From: Qipengyuania sp.
Lineage (GTDB): Bacteria > Pseudomonadota > Alphaproteobacteria > Sphingomonadales > Sphingomonadaceae
Direction of reading: 5' to 3'
Assembly: GCA_019745075.1 (NCBI GenBank)
Contig: JAIETR010000039.1
Location: 1 to 59,860 of the forward strand
Length of the DNA stretch: 59,860 nucleotides
Positions within the stretch are counted from its first letter, which is position 1, and the number at the start of each line of letters is the position of its first letter. The notes beneath the pieces are model-generated. The model searched no databases, was not told the DNA's origin, and worked only from the letters and a program-made list of their open reading frames with translations. Below are positions 25,373 to 34,245 of the stretch, one piece after another. A program made the translations under genes and the position numbers.

Positions 25373-26281
25373 TCATGGTTTGGAAAGGGGCTCGCACCGC
25401 ACGTCGGGCAACGCGACGGTGAACCGAGCCCGCGCCCGCGGGTCGTAGTAGCGCGCATCGCGGATCAGCACCGACCCATCGGGCGCGCGCTCGGCGAACG
25501 GCGCGCGCGACCAGAACAGGAAGGCGACCAAGCCAGTATCGTATCCCGCTTGTGCGACTGACCTGGCGAGATCGCAGTTACCGAACCGCCTGCCATCGAT
25601 CTCGTATTGTCCCTCGCTCACGAAGCCGATGAGTTCGCGATCCCAGAATGCCAGTGGTAGCGGCGACGAAATCGCCTTCTCGAAGGACGCACCCTCGGCG
25701 AACCTTATCAGGCCCGACCAGACGCCGTTGCCAACGATGTAAGGCAGCGCGATCGCCAGCGCGGTCCGAGCGGGCGTCCGCCAATCGCGCTCCTTGCTTT
25801 CCCGCCGCAGCGAGAGCCACACCCCAGCCCCAAGGACCGCCCAGAGCCAGACGTCGATGATGAACAGCACGTCGCCGTAGAACCAGCGGCTGCTGAAGGG
25901 CTCGAGCAGGCGGATGCCATAGACGTTGAGCCAGTCGAGCGCCGGGTGGGTCAGCGTCGCGAGGAAGGCGAGGCCGTAGAGCCAGCCGAAGCGCACCGGC
26001 AGGCGCTTCTCCGGCCGGCTGCCGCGCCGCGTCTGCCAGCGATCGAACCACCACAGCGCGCCCGCCAGCAGCAGCGGCAGCAGCACCCAAGCTACGGGTC
26101 CGTGGGTGATGCCGCGGCGGAAGGCGAGATGCTCGACGCCATCCAGCCACAGGAAGCTGGCCGCATCGACATCGGGCAGGTTCGCGCCGACGATCAGCGC
26201 GGGCATCGCCAAGCCGGTCTTCCGCTTGAGCCCGGCTTGGCCGATCAGCGCGCCGACGAGGCTGTGGGTGAGGTTGTCCAT
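25373..26281 (-). CDS. YdjM-type (DUF457) membrane-bound putative metal-dependent hydrolase
   Basis: A 302-residue integral membrane protein with about five hydrophobic segments. It begins MDNLTHSLVGALIGQAGL. The histidine/aspartate motifs are ANLPDVDA, RRGITHGP and THPALDWLNVYG, the family signature of DUF457/YdjM proteins annotated as inner-membrane metal-dependent hydrolases. The C-terminal 90 residues are soluble (SEGQYEIDGRRF onward). The substrate is unknown. It is transcribed with the same polarity as the photolyase, 103 bp upstream of it across a REP element. Confidence 0.85.
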   Translation of the reverse strand: MDNLTHSLVGALIGQAGLKRKTGLAMPALIVGANLPDVDAASFLWLDGVEHLAFRRGITHGPVAWVLLPLLLAGALWWFDRWQTRRGSRPEKRLPVRFGWLYGLAFLATLTHPALDWLNVYGIRLLEPFSSRWFYGDVLFIIDVWLWAVLGAGVWLSLRRESKERDWRTPARTALAIALPYIVGNGVWSGLIRFAEGASFEKAISSPLPLAFWDRELIGFVSEGQYEIDGRRFGNCDLARSVAQAGYDTGLVAFLFWSRAPFAERAPDGSVLIRDARYYDPRARARFTVALPDVRCEPLSKP

Positions 26282-26336
26282 CGTCGGCGCCTATCGCGCG
26301 GCGGGATCGCGCACAACGGGCAGGGGTTCTCCCGCC

Positions 26337-26899
26337 ATGCAGCAAAGCCCCCCGCCCTCCGATATCGTCCAGCCGGCCGAGCCGCCCATCCCGCCGAAAC
26401 CGTGCGCCTGCCCGAGCTCGGGATGCAGCGGCTGGAGGACTGCGCGCTCGAACGCGCGGTCAAGGGGACGCCCACGCCGATCGTCTCGGGCGGCCAGCTG
26501 CTCGGCACCTGGGACAAGCCCGAAAACAATCTGCTGCGCTTCATGCTCCAGCACCGCCGCTCGGACCGCTACGGCGTCCAGCGCATCGCGCCCGGCCACC
26601 CGATCTACGAGGGCATCCGCAAGGAGATCGTGGCCGAGCTCGGCAAGAACCGGCTGCGGGAGGAGGTCGACACCATCGCCTCGATCAACGCCAAGATCGA
26701 CGCGGTGCGCGTCGAAACGCGCGTACTCGAGCTCCACCGCGAGATGGGCGAGATGGAGGAGGCGCTGGGCGAAATGGCCCTGCTCGAGAGCGAGGTGCTG
26801 GCGATCCCCTGCTCGACGCTGCTCCACGACGACGAGCATGCGCTGTGGCGCAAGGGGGACCACCCGAGCTGGCGCCGCCGGGCGATGGAGATGCATTGA
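26337..26899 (+). pseudogene. Frameshifted/deleted small-terminase-like or HTH protein remnant
   Basis: Two adjacent stretches show strong coding bias in different frames. Positions 26337-26400 encode MQQSPPPSDIVQPAEPPIPP. From about 26402 the coding signal shifts to another frame: VRLPELGMQRLEDCALERAV, then GTPTPIVSGGQLLGTW, LLRFMLQHRRSDRYG, and a charged helical tail to the stop at 26899. The second part resembles the C-terminal half of small Sphingomonad proteins with an N-terminal helix-turn-helix akin to phage small terminase. That helix-turn-helix is missing. I read this as a gene that lost an internal, out-of-frame segment. A shorter intact gene from GTG 26402 (165 aa) remains possible. 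Confidence 0.5.
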
Positions 26900-27165
26900 C
26901 GGCCGGCAACCCCCGCGGCGCGGGGCGCCCACCCGTGGTCATCGCCGCGCCGGCGCACCTTGGCGCTGCCGCTCGGATCGCGCAGGCTGCGGCGCGAGCG
27001 GGCGACCCAGTCGCGGTGCTCGCACCCTGGCTTCGGCAGGCGGCGGTAGGTGGCGGCGAGCATGTCGAGAAACTGCCAGGCGGAGTGCTCCTCTTCCTGC
27101 TGTTGAAACCGCCGGACCAGCAGCAACCTGCGCGCCGGATCGTCACCGCCATCTCGTCGCTCCAT
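26900..27165 (-). pseudogene. Probable 3'-truncated gene on the minus strand
   Basis: From the ATG at 27165 the frame reads MERRDGGDDPARRLLLVRRF, then QQQEEEHSAWQFLDMLAATY, RRLPKPGCEHRDWVARSRRS. GC at third positions is very high, as in real genes here. The frame stays open past 26900, but from there it becomes the antisense shadow (serine/arginine-rich) of the plus-strand remnant, so a natural C terminus seems lost. No family is recognised. The rest of the gap (27166-27374) shows nothing coding. Confidence 0.35.
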
Positions 27166-27374
27166 TCCCATGCCCACCGCTGCAATTCCCCGGAAGCCGC
27201 AAGGTTTCAGCCTTGCCATTGCGCAGCTTCGGGAGGTGCCGAGGCAAAGCCGGAGTGTACTCGACCACGCCGAGCGCCCTCGTGCACCAACAACGATCTT
27301 GCCAAGCCCGCGCCGCTCCGCCATAGGCGCGCCCTTCCGAACGGCGCGCCGGCTTTTGCCGTGGCCACGGATAT

Positions 27375-27449
27375 GCCCGGGTAGCTCAGTGGTAGAGCAG
27401 ACGACTGAAAATCGTCGTGTCGGTGGTTCGACTCCGCCCCTGGGCACCA
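27375..27449 (+). tRNA. tRNA-Phe (anticodon GAA)
   Basis: 75 nt with a complete cloverleaf. The acceptor is GCCCGGG/CCTGGGC with one G-T pair. The D arm is TAGCTCAGTGGTAGAGCA. The anticodon stem is GACGA/TCGTC, enclosing the loop CTGAAAA (anticodon GAA). The T arm is GGTGG-TTCGACT-CCGCC. The discriminator is A, and CCA is encoded in the DNA. Confidence 0.97.
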
Positions 27450-27478
27450 CATCCCGAGGGGATGTGGTTTCTTGTTTT
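27447..27478 (+). terminator. Rho-independent terminator after tRNA-Phe
   Basis: Perfect 9-bp stem CCACATCCC (27447-27455) / GGGATGTGG (27459-27467), a GAG loop, then the T-rich tail TTTCTTGTTTT. The left arm starts inside the tRNA's CCA end. Confidence 0.85.
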
Positions 27479-27510
27479 CGCCTCGAGCGCCGCGCCACTG
27501 GCGCGGCTCG

Positions 27511-27648
27511 GTGCAGCACGGCGCCGGCGAGGGGAACGAGGCCGAGAACACTATCGCCGACCGGCTGGCGCAGCCCGAGGGCGGGTGGCGGCCGTTCGTG
27601 CACAAGGGACTGGCCGCGCTCGTGTTCCCGCGATCCAGCCTGAAGTAG
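27511..27648 (+). pseudogene. Short gene fragment downstream of tRNA-Phe
   Basis: From GTG 27511 to TAG 27646-27648 (45 codons) almost every codon ends in G or C, as in the true genes of this genome. The product reads VQHGAGEGNEAENTIADRLA and ends ALVFPRSSLK. No family is recognised. Its start region abuts the tRNA terminator, so it looks like the 3' end of a former gene, but a small intact gene cannot be excluded. Confidence 0.35.
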
Positions 27649-27651
27649 ACC

Positions 27652-29115
27652 TCAGCGGCTTTTGGGCACCGCGGGGAGCAGCAGTCCGAGCGCCCTGTTG
27701 AGGCTCGTCGCGGCCGGTCTACCGCCAGCGTAACGTCCAAGCCGGGCCACAACCAGATCGTGCGAGGGGATGACGATCGTATACTGCCCGCCCGCACCCA
27801 GCATGGCATAGGCATCCTTCGGCGCGTTGAGCGCGCCATCGGTATTGAGCCAAAAGAAGCCGCCGTAGATCGGCCGTCCGTCGGCCACCCAGGCGGGCGC
27901 CGGGGTGCTGACGAACTTCGCGAACCCCGCCGGCAGCAACCGCTGTCCGTTCCAGACCCCGTCGTTGAGGTAGAGGTTGCCCAGGCGCGCCCAATCGCGC
28001 GCGCTCATCAGTTCGGACCCCTGGGTGATGAAGTTGCCGCTCGCGTCGGTTTCCAGCACTGCCGAGCGGATGCCAAGCGGGTCGAACAGCGCGCGCTGGG
28101 GATAGCTGTGATAGTCCAGCCCGAGCTTGGCCACCCCCAGCTTGACCAGGTAGCTGCCGAGCACCGGGTCGGTGTTGCGGTAACGGCCGATGGTGCCGGG
28201 TCGCCACTGCTGCGGCCGGCTGGCGGCGTAGGCGAACGCATCGGGCGCGCCGTAATAGTACCAGTGATCGGCCAATGTCCCGTCGTCCACATATTCCGGA
28301 TCCTGTTCGGCGCGGATGCGCAGGCCGCTCGACATCTGCATGATGTCGCGGATGCGAATTTCCGTGCGCGGATCGCCCGCTCCTTGCCACTCGGGGATCG
28401 GCGCGGGCTGATCGAGCATGTAGACTCCCCGCTGCACTAGCGTGCCGAGCAGGCTGGCGACGACGCTCTTGCCCATCGACCAGCCTTCGAGCGGAGTGTC
28501 CGGTCCCGCACCCAGGCCGTAGCGTTCGCCGATCACCCGCCCTTTCCAGGTGACCACGAAGGCCTGCGTGAACGCGTCATCGGGCTCGAAAGCCGCGTTG
28601 ACCGCAGCCGCGACCTGACCCGCGTCGAAACCGGCTGGAAGCGGTGTGGCCGCAAGCTCCGCACCGGCGGGCCGGGGAGTCACCTTGCTCGGCGTGAACG
28701 CGATCCGCGGGGCCGCCTCGGGCAGCATGACGCATCCTTGACTGGCGATCCGCCGCGCGATCCGGCGGCGGCCGCCAGGCATCCCGACCCTGACCTCCGT
28801 CCGCTCGCGGTCGATCACGGGTTCGCCGAGTTGCACGCGCTCCGCCAGCGGGGCCAAGGCGTTGGCGTCACCCAGGGTGGCCTTGGCGAGCGCGGGCTCC
28901 ATTCCCGCGATGAAGATCGACGAGCACAGCCGCTGCGCGTAGTTAGCGGCCGCGTTGCTGAGCTTGCTGGTCGGGGCGGGCTGCCAGACCCCGGGCAACT
29001 CCGCCACGCGGGCGCGCTCGAGCATTGCCTTGCGTTGCTGTGCCGCGTCACCGCTCTGCGCCGCCGCGCAGGTGGCGAACAGCGCCACCGCGATCCCTGT
29101 TGCGTACTTGTGCAT
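27652..29115 (-). CDS. Exported serine hydrolase, class-C beta-lactamase fold
   Basis: A 487-residue periplasmic hydrolase with signal peptide MHKYATGIAVALFATCAAAQ. A roughly 150-residue N-terminal region lacking a known domain precedes the catalytic domain. SxxK is SMGKSVV in EGWSMGK, then MQMSSGLRIR, the YxN-like YRNTDP, and a late GAGGQYTIV in place of the KTG box. The branch resembles 6-aminohexanoate-dimer hydrolase/esterase-type enzymes. The substrate is unknown. A GGGGGA ribosome site lies 6 nt before the ATG at 29115; ATG 29121 is the alternative. Unlike the serine hydrolase at 21185-22354 it has no lipobox. Confidence 0.87.
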   Translation of the reverse strand: MHKYATGIAVALFATCAAAQSGDAAQQRKAMLERARVAELPGVWQPAPTSKLSNAAANYAQRLCSSIFIAGMEPALAKATLGDANALAPLAERVQLGEPVIDRERTEVRVGMPGGRRRIARRIASQGCVMLPEAAPRIAFTPSKVTPRPAGAELAATPLPAGFDAGQVAAAVNAAFEPDDAFTQAFVVTWKGRVIGERYGLGAGPDTPLEGWSMGKSVVASLLGTLVQRGVYMLDQPAPIPEWQGAGDPRTEIRIRDIMQMSSGLRIRAEQDPEYVDDGTLADHWYYYGAPDAFAYAASRPQQWRPGTIGRYRNTDPVLGSYLVKLGVAKLGLDYHSYPQRALFDPLGIRSAVLETDASGNFITQGSELMSARDWARLGNLYLNDGVWNGQRLLPAGFAKFVSTPAPAWVADGRPIYGGFFWLNTDGALNAPKDAYAMLGAGGQYTIVIPSHDLVVARLGRYAGGRPAATSLNRALGLLLPAVPKSR

Positions 29116-29188
29116 CGCCATCCCCCAATAGTCCCCGGCGGATAGTGTTCGCACGACACAGCGGGGTCAATCCCCCGCAGCGGGAGGA

Positions 29189-32100
29189 TCAGAACAGCTT
29201 GCGGAATTCGATCTCCACGAAACGCCCGACCGGATCGATGAGGAAGGGCTGATAACGCAGCGGCACCACGCCATTTGCATCGGTCACTCGCTGGCGCGCA
29301 TCGAAAATGTTGTTCACCCGCAGCGACACCCGCGCGTTCTTGAAGAAGCCCGGAGCGCCCTCGCCGACCAGCCATTTCTGCTGGTCGAGCGCGACGAAGG
29401 TGCGCAAATTGAAGGTCGCCAGGTCGCCGAAGAACAAATCGCTCGATCCCGGCAGGCCGGTCCCGCGCACCCTGGTCGCGGTCCGGTAATTGCCCGACAG
29501 CCGGAGGCCGATCCCGCGGTAAAACGCGCCGCCCTCGAGCTCGAGCAGGTTCCGCGAGACCCCGCCGCTGCTTCCGGTGGCGTCGCCGCCAAGCAGGTCG
29601 AGGAACGGACCGCCGGGCGCGATCAGCACCGAATTGGCGAGATTGACGGTGTGGTAGAGCGACAGGTTCCAGCGCCCCTGGCCTCCGCCGCCGCCCGGCC
29701 CGAAGCCGCCGCCACCGTGCTGGCCGCTCCCGCCAGGACTACCGGCGGCGGGCGGCGGCGCGCCGGTGGACCGCGGAGGCGCGCCGTCGGGCGCATGGCC
29801 ACCCCCGCCCTGGTCGCGCCCGGCGCCGCCGCCCTGCCCCCCCTGGGCCTGCCTCGTCGGCAGCGCGCAGATGCGGGCGCGGAATTCCTTGAGCCGTGCG
29901 GGAGCGATCGATCCGTCGGGCCCGGCCAGGCGAGTGCGGATTTCGTCCGGGATCGCGGCAGGATCGGGATCCTTTGTCGGATCGGCGCACAGCGCCTGGC
30001 GCATGGCGGCGAAACGTGCCGGGTCGAAGCGCCGGCCCGCGTTGGCGCTGCAAAAACGCTCGCGCATAAGCGCGAGGCGGGCCGGGTCGATCTTGCCGTC
30101 CGCGCCCTTGAGGCGGTCCTGCATCTGCTGCGGGAGGGCGGACAGATCGGGAATTGCGCCCGCGGGGGTGGCGCAGAATTGCTGGCGGAGCTGCGCGAAC
30201 CGTTGCGGGTCCATGTCGCCCATTCCGCCGGGGCGGCCCTGGGGCGGCGGCGGCAGCGCGCCCGCATCGGCCGGAGCGGCCGGTGCCGGCGCGTCCGCGG
30301 GCGCGGGACGGGCCGCGACCATCGCCGCACCGAAGCCGCCGCGGCCGCGCTGGCCTTCCGGCAGCGGTTTGCCGAGCCGCCCGAACAGGTTGAAGCCATA
30401 ACGCAGCCGCTGCGAGCGCGTTTCGGCGAAGGTCACCGGCCGCACGTCGAGCGCGGTCAGCCGGCCTGTCGCTGCATCGCGGGTGACGCGATTCGGAAAC
30501 GCGGCCTCGATCGCCGGTGTCAGCAGCGGGAAGGAGCTGGTGACGTCGTCCGACCGGTTGCGATAATATTCGACGAGAATGTTCGCGCGGTCGAGGATGT
30601 CGAGATCGTAGCTGGCGGACAGCTTGAGATCGCGCTGGGTTTCGGCGCGCAAGGAGGGATTGCCGCCGCTGGTTTGGGTGATCAGCACCGACTGACTGGT
30701 GCGGAAATCATAGGCTGGGACGTTGAAATTGACGATCGTCGGCCCGCCGAGCTGGCTCAGCCCCGGCGCCGCTTCGCGCACGGTATAGCTCGCCTGCAGG
30801 GTCAGCGGCTCGGCCGGCTTCCAGACCAGGTTGGAGGTCATATTGCCGAGCGTGCCGAAGTCGGAGAGATTCTCCAGCCCGCCGCCGACGGTCAAGCTGA
30901 CGTCGCCCAGCGCCGCCCACGCATCGTCGCTGCGGCTGGCGATGGGCACCGAGATGTTGGCGCCGGCGGACAGATTGCCGCGCGTCAGCTCGGAGAAGCC
31001 CGCGGCGGTGCGGGTGTCGAAGCTTTCGATCCGGTCCCAGGCATAGGCGGCGTTGAGCGTAACCCCCAGCTCGCCGGCGGGAAGGAGAAAGGGCTGGCCG
31101 ATCAGCGTGCTCTTGAGCCCGGCGGTCCACAGCTTGCTGCGCGCGAGGTCGGCGATCACCGGGCCGGCGGCGGTCCGGCGGCGGTCGATCCGGCTCTCGG
31201 TGTCGGTCAGCCCGCCGTCGAAGGTGGTCTGAAACTGGTAGTCGCCGAAGCGGGTGCTGTAGCCCGCGCCGACCGAAAGCGTGTCGCTATCGGTCTCCCG
31301 CGCGATCGGATCGCCATCGATCACACGGATGACGGGGTTGCCCGCGCCGTCGGTCGAAGTCGCGAGGTCGAGCCCGGAGAGCGAGCGGGTGCGGTTGCGA
31401 ATCCACTGGCTGTTGAGCGTGACCTGGCCCGCCGATCCGGACTCGCCGAGCCCATAGGTTCCCGTGACATTGGCTTCGAGCTGCTCGCTTCGGGCGACCA
31501 GGGTGCGGAACGCGGCGGGATCCGGGTCAGTTGCGACGGTCGGGATGGTGCCCGGGGTCTGGACAATGCCCCGCTCGGCCTCGGTCAGCGGCGTGGTCCT
31601 GGTATAGTCGATACTGGCGTTGAGGCGCTGCGGTCCGTCGATGCGCAGCAAGCCCAGCTCCGCCTGGCCGGTGCCGTAGCCGCCGCGCGTCGGCATTCCG
31701 GCCTCGAGCTCGACCTCGCGGCTGGCGAAATTATCCTGCAGGATGAAGTTGATGACGCGCTGGTCGGCCGGGTAGCCGAATTTGAGCGCCACTTCCTCGG
31801 GCAAGACCTCGACCTTCTTGATCGCTTCGGGCGGGAAGCGGCCGATTTCGCGATGGTTGGCGATCCGCTGGCCGTTGACCAGGAAGACGGGCCGCCCGCC
31901 GCGCCCCCGACCCGTGCCGATCTGCGGCGAGAGCTGCGCCACGAGGTCGGCGATGGAGGCCGCGCCATAGGCGGCGACCTGCTCCTGATCGAGTTCGATC
32001 ACCGGAGCGCTGGCGGTCTGGACCTGGCCGCGAACGCGTTCCGCCGTCACCACGATGGCGTCGATATCGTCGTCGGTCAGGGGCGGATCGGCGGGTCGAG

Positions 32101-32200
32101 CGGCCTCGGGCGCGGGTTGCGCCTCGGGCGCCGCCTGCTGCGCCAGCGACGGCGTGGCGGCCTCGAGCGCGATCAGCGACACGGTCATGCAAGTTCGCAA
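29189..32200 (-). CDS. Large TonB-dependent outer-membrane receptor with Cys-containing insert
   Basis: About 1003 residues. After a signal peptide (TVSLIALEAATPSLAQ) and an acidic linker comes a plug domain: AAYGAASIADLVAQLSP, GGRPVFLVNGQRI, IKKVEVLPEEVALKFGY, DQRVINFIL. A C-terminal beta barrel follows and ends EIEFRKLF with the expected terminal phenylalanine. The ligand is unknown. An insert at about 640-830 is unusual. It carries proline/alanine- and glycine-rich linkers around two tandem units of about 55 residues, each with two cysteines (near 674/715 and 738/777). TTG 32200 has AAAAGGGG at 8-nt spacing; ATG 32188 is the alternative start. Confidence 0.88.
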   Translation of the reverse strand: MRTCMTVSLIALEAATPSLAQQAAPEAQPAPEAARPADPPLTDDDIDAIVVTAERVRGQVQTASAPVIELDQEQVAAYGAASIADLVAQLSPQIGTGRGRGGRPVFLVNGQRIANHREIGRFPPEAIKKVEVLPEEVALKFGYPADQRVINFILQDNFASREVELEAGMPTRGGYGTGQAELGLLRIDGPQRLNASIDYTRTTPLTEAERGIVQTPGTIPTVATDPDPAAFRTLVARSEQLEANVTGTYGLGESGSAGQVTLNSQWIRNRTRSLSGLDLATSTDGAGNPVIRVIDGDPIARETDSDTLSVGAGYSTRFGDYQFQTTFDGGLTDTESRIDRRRTAAGPVIADLARSKLWTAGLKSTLIGQPFLLPAGELGVTLNAAYAWDRIESFDTRTAAGFSELTRGNLSAGANISVPIASRSDDAWAALGDVSLTVGGGLENLSDFGTLGNMTSNLVWKPAEPLTLQASYTVREAAPGLSQLGGPTIVNFNVPAYDFRTSQSVLITQTSGGNPSLRAETQRDLKLSASYDLDILDRANILVEYYRNRSDDVTSSFPLLTPAIEAAFPNRVTRDAATGRLTALDVRPVTFAETRSQRLRYGFNLFGRLGKPLPEGQRGRGGFGAAMVAARPAPADAPAPAAPADAGALPPPPQGRPGGMGDMDPQRFAQLRQQFCATPAGAIPDLSALPQQMQDRLKGADGKIDPARLALMRERFCSANAGRRFDPARFAAMRQALCADPTKDPDPAAIPDEIRTRLAGPDGSIAPARLKEFRARICALPTRQAQGGQGGGAGRDQGGGGHAPDGAPPRSTGAPPPAAGSPGGSGQHGGGGFGPGGGGGQGRWNLSLYHTVNLANSVLIAPGGPFLDLLGGDATGSSGGVSRNLLELEGGAFYRGIGLRLSGNYRTATRVRGTGLPGSSDLFFGDLATFNLRTFVALDQQKWLVGEGAPGFFKNARVSLRVNNIFDARQRVTDANGVVPLRYQPFLIDPVGRFVEIEFRKLF

Positions 32201-32423
32201 GCGAGGAACCCCTTTTGTCCCGAATTGCCCTCCCCTGCCCGGCGGTCCTTGCGGGAAAGGACATGAACGCGCAATGTTCGGTGCCGTGACGCTATGTCGT
32301 TGAGCGGTTGCTATTGGCGGTTGGTCCAAAACCCGCCGGGGAGCGCGGGGTTTCCTTTTCGCGAACCCCCGGCTATGGCGCGCCGCCGTTCGGCGCAAAG
32401 CTTCAAAATACGACAAGGATACT

Positions 32424-32669
32424 ATGGCCAAGGAAGAGCTCCTCGAAATGCGCGGGCGCGTGGTGGAACTGCTGCCCAACGCGATGTTCCGGGTCGAGCT
32501 GGAGAACGGGCACGAGGTCCTCGGCCACACCGCCGGCAAGATGCGCAAGAACCGCATCCGCGTGCTGGTGGGCGACGAGGTGCTGTGCGAGCTGACGCCC
32601 TACGACCTGACCAAGGCGCGCATCACCTACCGCTTCATGCCCGGCCGCGGCGGTCCGGGGCCGCAGTAA
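32424..32669 (+). CDS. infA: Translation initiation factor IF-1
   Basis: An 81-residue S1/OB-fold protein binding the ribosomal A site during initiation. The family sequence is nearly complete: [20 protein letters not shown], then [20 protein letters not shown] and ITYRF. It carries a short extra tail ([10 protein letters not shown]) beyond the usual 72 residues. An AAGGA ribosome site precedes the ATG. It is the first gene of infA-maf-rng-yacG, a layout common in alphaproteobacteria. Confidence 0.96.
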   Translation: MAKEELLEMRGRVVELLPNAMFRVELENGHEVLGHTAGKMRKNRIRVLVGDEVLCELTPYDLTKARITYRFMPGRGGPGPQ

Positions 32670-32681
32670 ACGGCGGCGCTC

Positions 32682-33266
32682 ATGAGCGCGCCGCCTCTCA
32701 CCCCCAAGCTGACTCTGGCCTCCGCCAGCCCCCGGCGCCGCGAACTGCTCGCGCGGCTCGGGATCGCGCCCGACGCGGTGGCTTGCGCCGATATCGACGA
32801 GACGCCGGGCAAGGCCGAGCTGCCCCATGCCTATGCCCGCCGCATGGCGCGCGAGAAAGCGCAGGCGGCCTCGGCGCCGGGCTTCGTGCTCGCGGGCGAC
32901 ACCGTGGTCGCCCTGGGCCGGCGCATCCTGCCCAAGGCCGACGACGAGGGCACCGCGCGGCGCTGCCTCGAACTGCTCTCCGGCCGCCGCCACCGCGTCC
33001 TCTCCGCCATCGCCCTGCGCTCACCCGACGGCACGCTGCGCGAGCGGCTGAGCGAGAGCGTGGTGCGCTTCAAACTGCTTTCCGACCACGAGGTCGCGGC
33101 CTATCTGGCGGGCGGCGAATGGCACGGCAAAGCGGGCGGCTACGCGATCCAGGGCGCGGCCGAGGGCCTGGTGCAATGGCTCCAGGGCAGCCATTCGGGC
33201 GTGATGGGCCTGCCGCTCTACGAAACGCGCGCGCTTCTCAAGGCGGCGGGCTTTGCGCTTGCCTGA
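32682..33266 (+). CDS. maf: Maf/YhdE-type nucleoside triphosphate pyrophosphatase
   Basis: A 194-residue house-cleaning enzyme that hydrolyses non-canonical nucleotides such as dTTP/UTP analogues to monophosphates. The start LASASPRRRELLARLG, GDTVVALGRRILPK, LSGRRHRVLSAI and GKAGGYAIQG are Maf signatures. It lies 12 bp after infA. The next gene starts inside its 3' end (14-bp overlap), so it is operonic. Confidence 0.94.
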   Translation: MSAPPLTPKLTLASASPRRRELLARLGIAPDAVACADIDETPGKAELPHAYARRMAREKAQAASAPGFVLAGDTVVALGRRILPKADDEGTARRCLELLSGRRHRVLSAIALRSPDGTLRERLSESVVRFKLLSDHEVAAYLAGGEWHGKAGGYAIQGAAEGLVQWLQGSHSGVMGLPLYETRALLKAAGFALA

Positions 33267-34245
33267 CGCCGGCGCGGACTGGCTGGTCGAGGAAGGCATC
33301 GCCGAGCACCGGGCGGTCCGGCTCGAGGGCGATCGCATCGCCGAGGCGCGCGTGGACTGGCCGGGGCGCCTGGCGGCGGGCTGTGTGATCGAGGCGACGC
33401 TGGCTTCGCGGACTGCGGGGAGCGCGCGTGGGACCGCGCTGGCCGCCACCGGCGAAGAGATTCTCGTCGATCGTCTGCCGAAGGGCTCCAGCGAAGGCGC
33501 GCCGCTCCGCCTGGCTGTCACTCGCGCGGGGCTACATGGTCCGGGCCGGTTCAAGCGGGCGCAGGGCCGGCCGAGCGACGCGCCGCTTGCGCGGCCCACG
33601 CTGGCGGAGCGGCTTCGCGCCCAGGGCGCCGCGGTGCGGGTGGTGCGCCGCTTTCCCGGCGCCAGCTGGGACGAGCTGATCGACGAGGCGCTGGCGGGGG
33701 AGATCGCTTTTGCCGGCGGCGCGCTGCTGCTCGCGCCCACCCCCGCCATGACCACGGTCGATGTCGATGGCAGCCTGCCGCCGAGAGCGCTCGCGCTGGC
33801 CGCCGTCCCGGAGCTCGGGCGCGCGCTGCGCCGCTTCGATCTCGGCGGATCGGTGGCGGTCGATTTCCCCACGCTGGAGCAGAAGGCCGACCGCCGCGCC
33901 GTGGACGAGGCGCTCGGCGCCGCGCTCGCCGGCTGGCCGCACGAGCGCACGGCGATGAACGGCTTCGGCCTCGTGCAGATCGTGGCCCGGCTCGAGCGGC
34001 TCTCGCTTCTGCATCTGGCGGCCTGGCAGCGCTCCGCGCTGGTGTGGCGCCGGCTGCTGCGCCGCGCCGAGGTGCTCGAGGGCGCGGGCGCGATCGGGCT
34101 CGCAATTCACCCCTCGCTGGAGCGGGCCATCGACCCGGCGCATCTCGCCGCGCTGGAACGCAGCGCGGGCGCGCGCGTTAGGGTGCGCATAGTCGCAACC
34201 CTGGCGCCCGAAGCGCCCCATGCCCAGCGTGTCGCCGATGACTGA
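33253..34245 (+). CDS. Short ribonuclease E/G family protein
   Basis: A 330-residue RNase E/G-like protein. The catalytic-site region is conserved: APTPAMTTVDVDGS (aspartate corresponding to E. coli RNase E D303), then GGSVAVDFPTLEQKADRRAV (D346 region). The zinc-link cysteines and RNase E's long C-terminal scaffold are absent, as in short RNase G-like forms found after maf in alphaproteobacteria. The frame begins at TTG 33253 (or TTG 33259), overlapping maf. It overlaps yacG by 8 bp. The likely role is RNA processing; targets are unknown. Confidence 0.85.
   Translation: MRLPDAGADWLVEEGIAEHRAVRLEGDRIAEARVDWPGRLAAGCVIEATLASRTAGSARGTALAATGEEILVDRLPKGSSEGAPLRLAVTRAGLHGPGRFKRAQGRPSDAPLARPTLAERLRAQGAAVRVVRRFPGASWDELIDEALAGEIAFAGGALLLAPTPAMTTVDVDGSLPPRALALAAVPELGRALRRFDLGGSVAVDFPTLEQKADRRAVDEALGAALAGWPHERTAMNGFGLVQIVARLERLSLLHLAAWQRSALVWRRLLRRAEVLEGAGAIGLAIHPSLERAIDPAHLAALERSAGARVRVRIVATLAPEAPHAQRVADD

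Noticed and set aside
27170..27643. A 157-codon frame spanning tRNA-Phe
   Set aside because: It reads straight through a tRNA and its terminator.
26337..27651. An intact prophage or integrative island at tRNA-Phe
   Set aside because: No integrase, structural gene or tRNA 3' duplication is visible in the window; only fragments remain.
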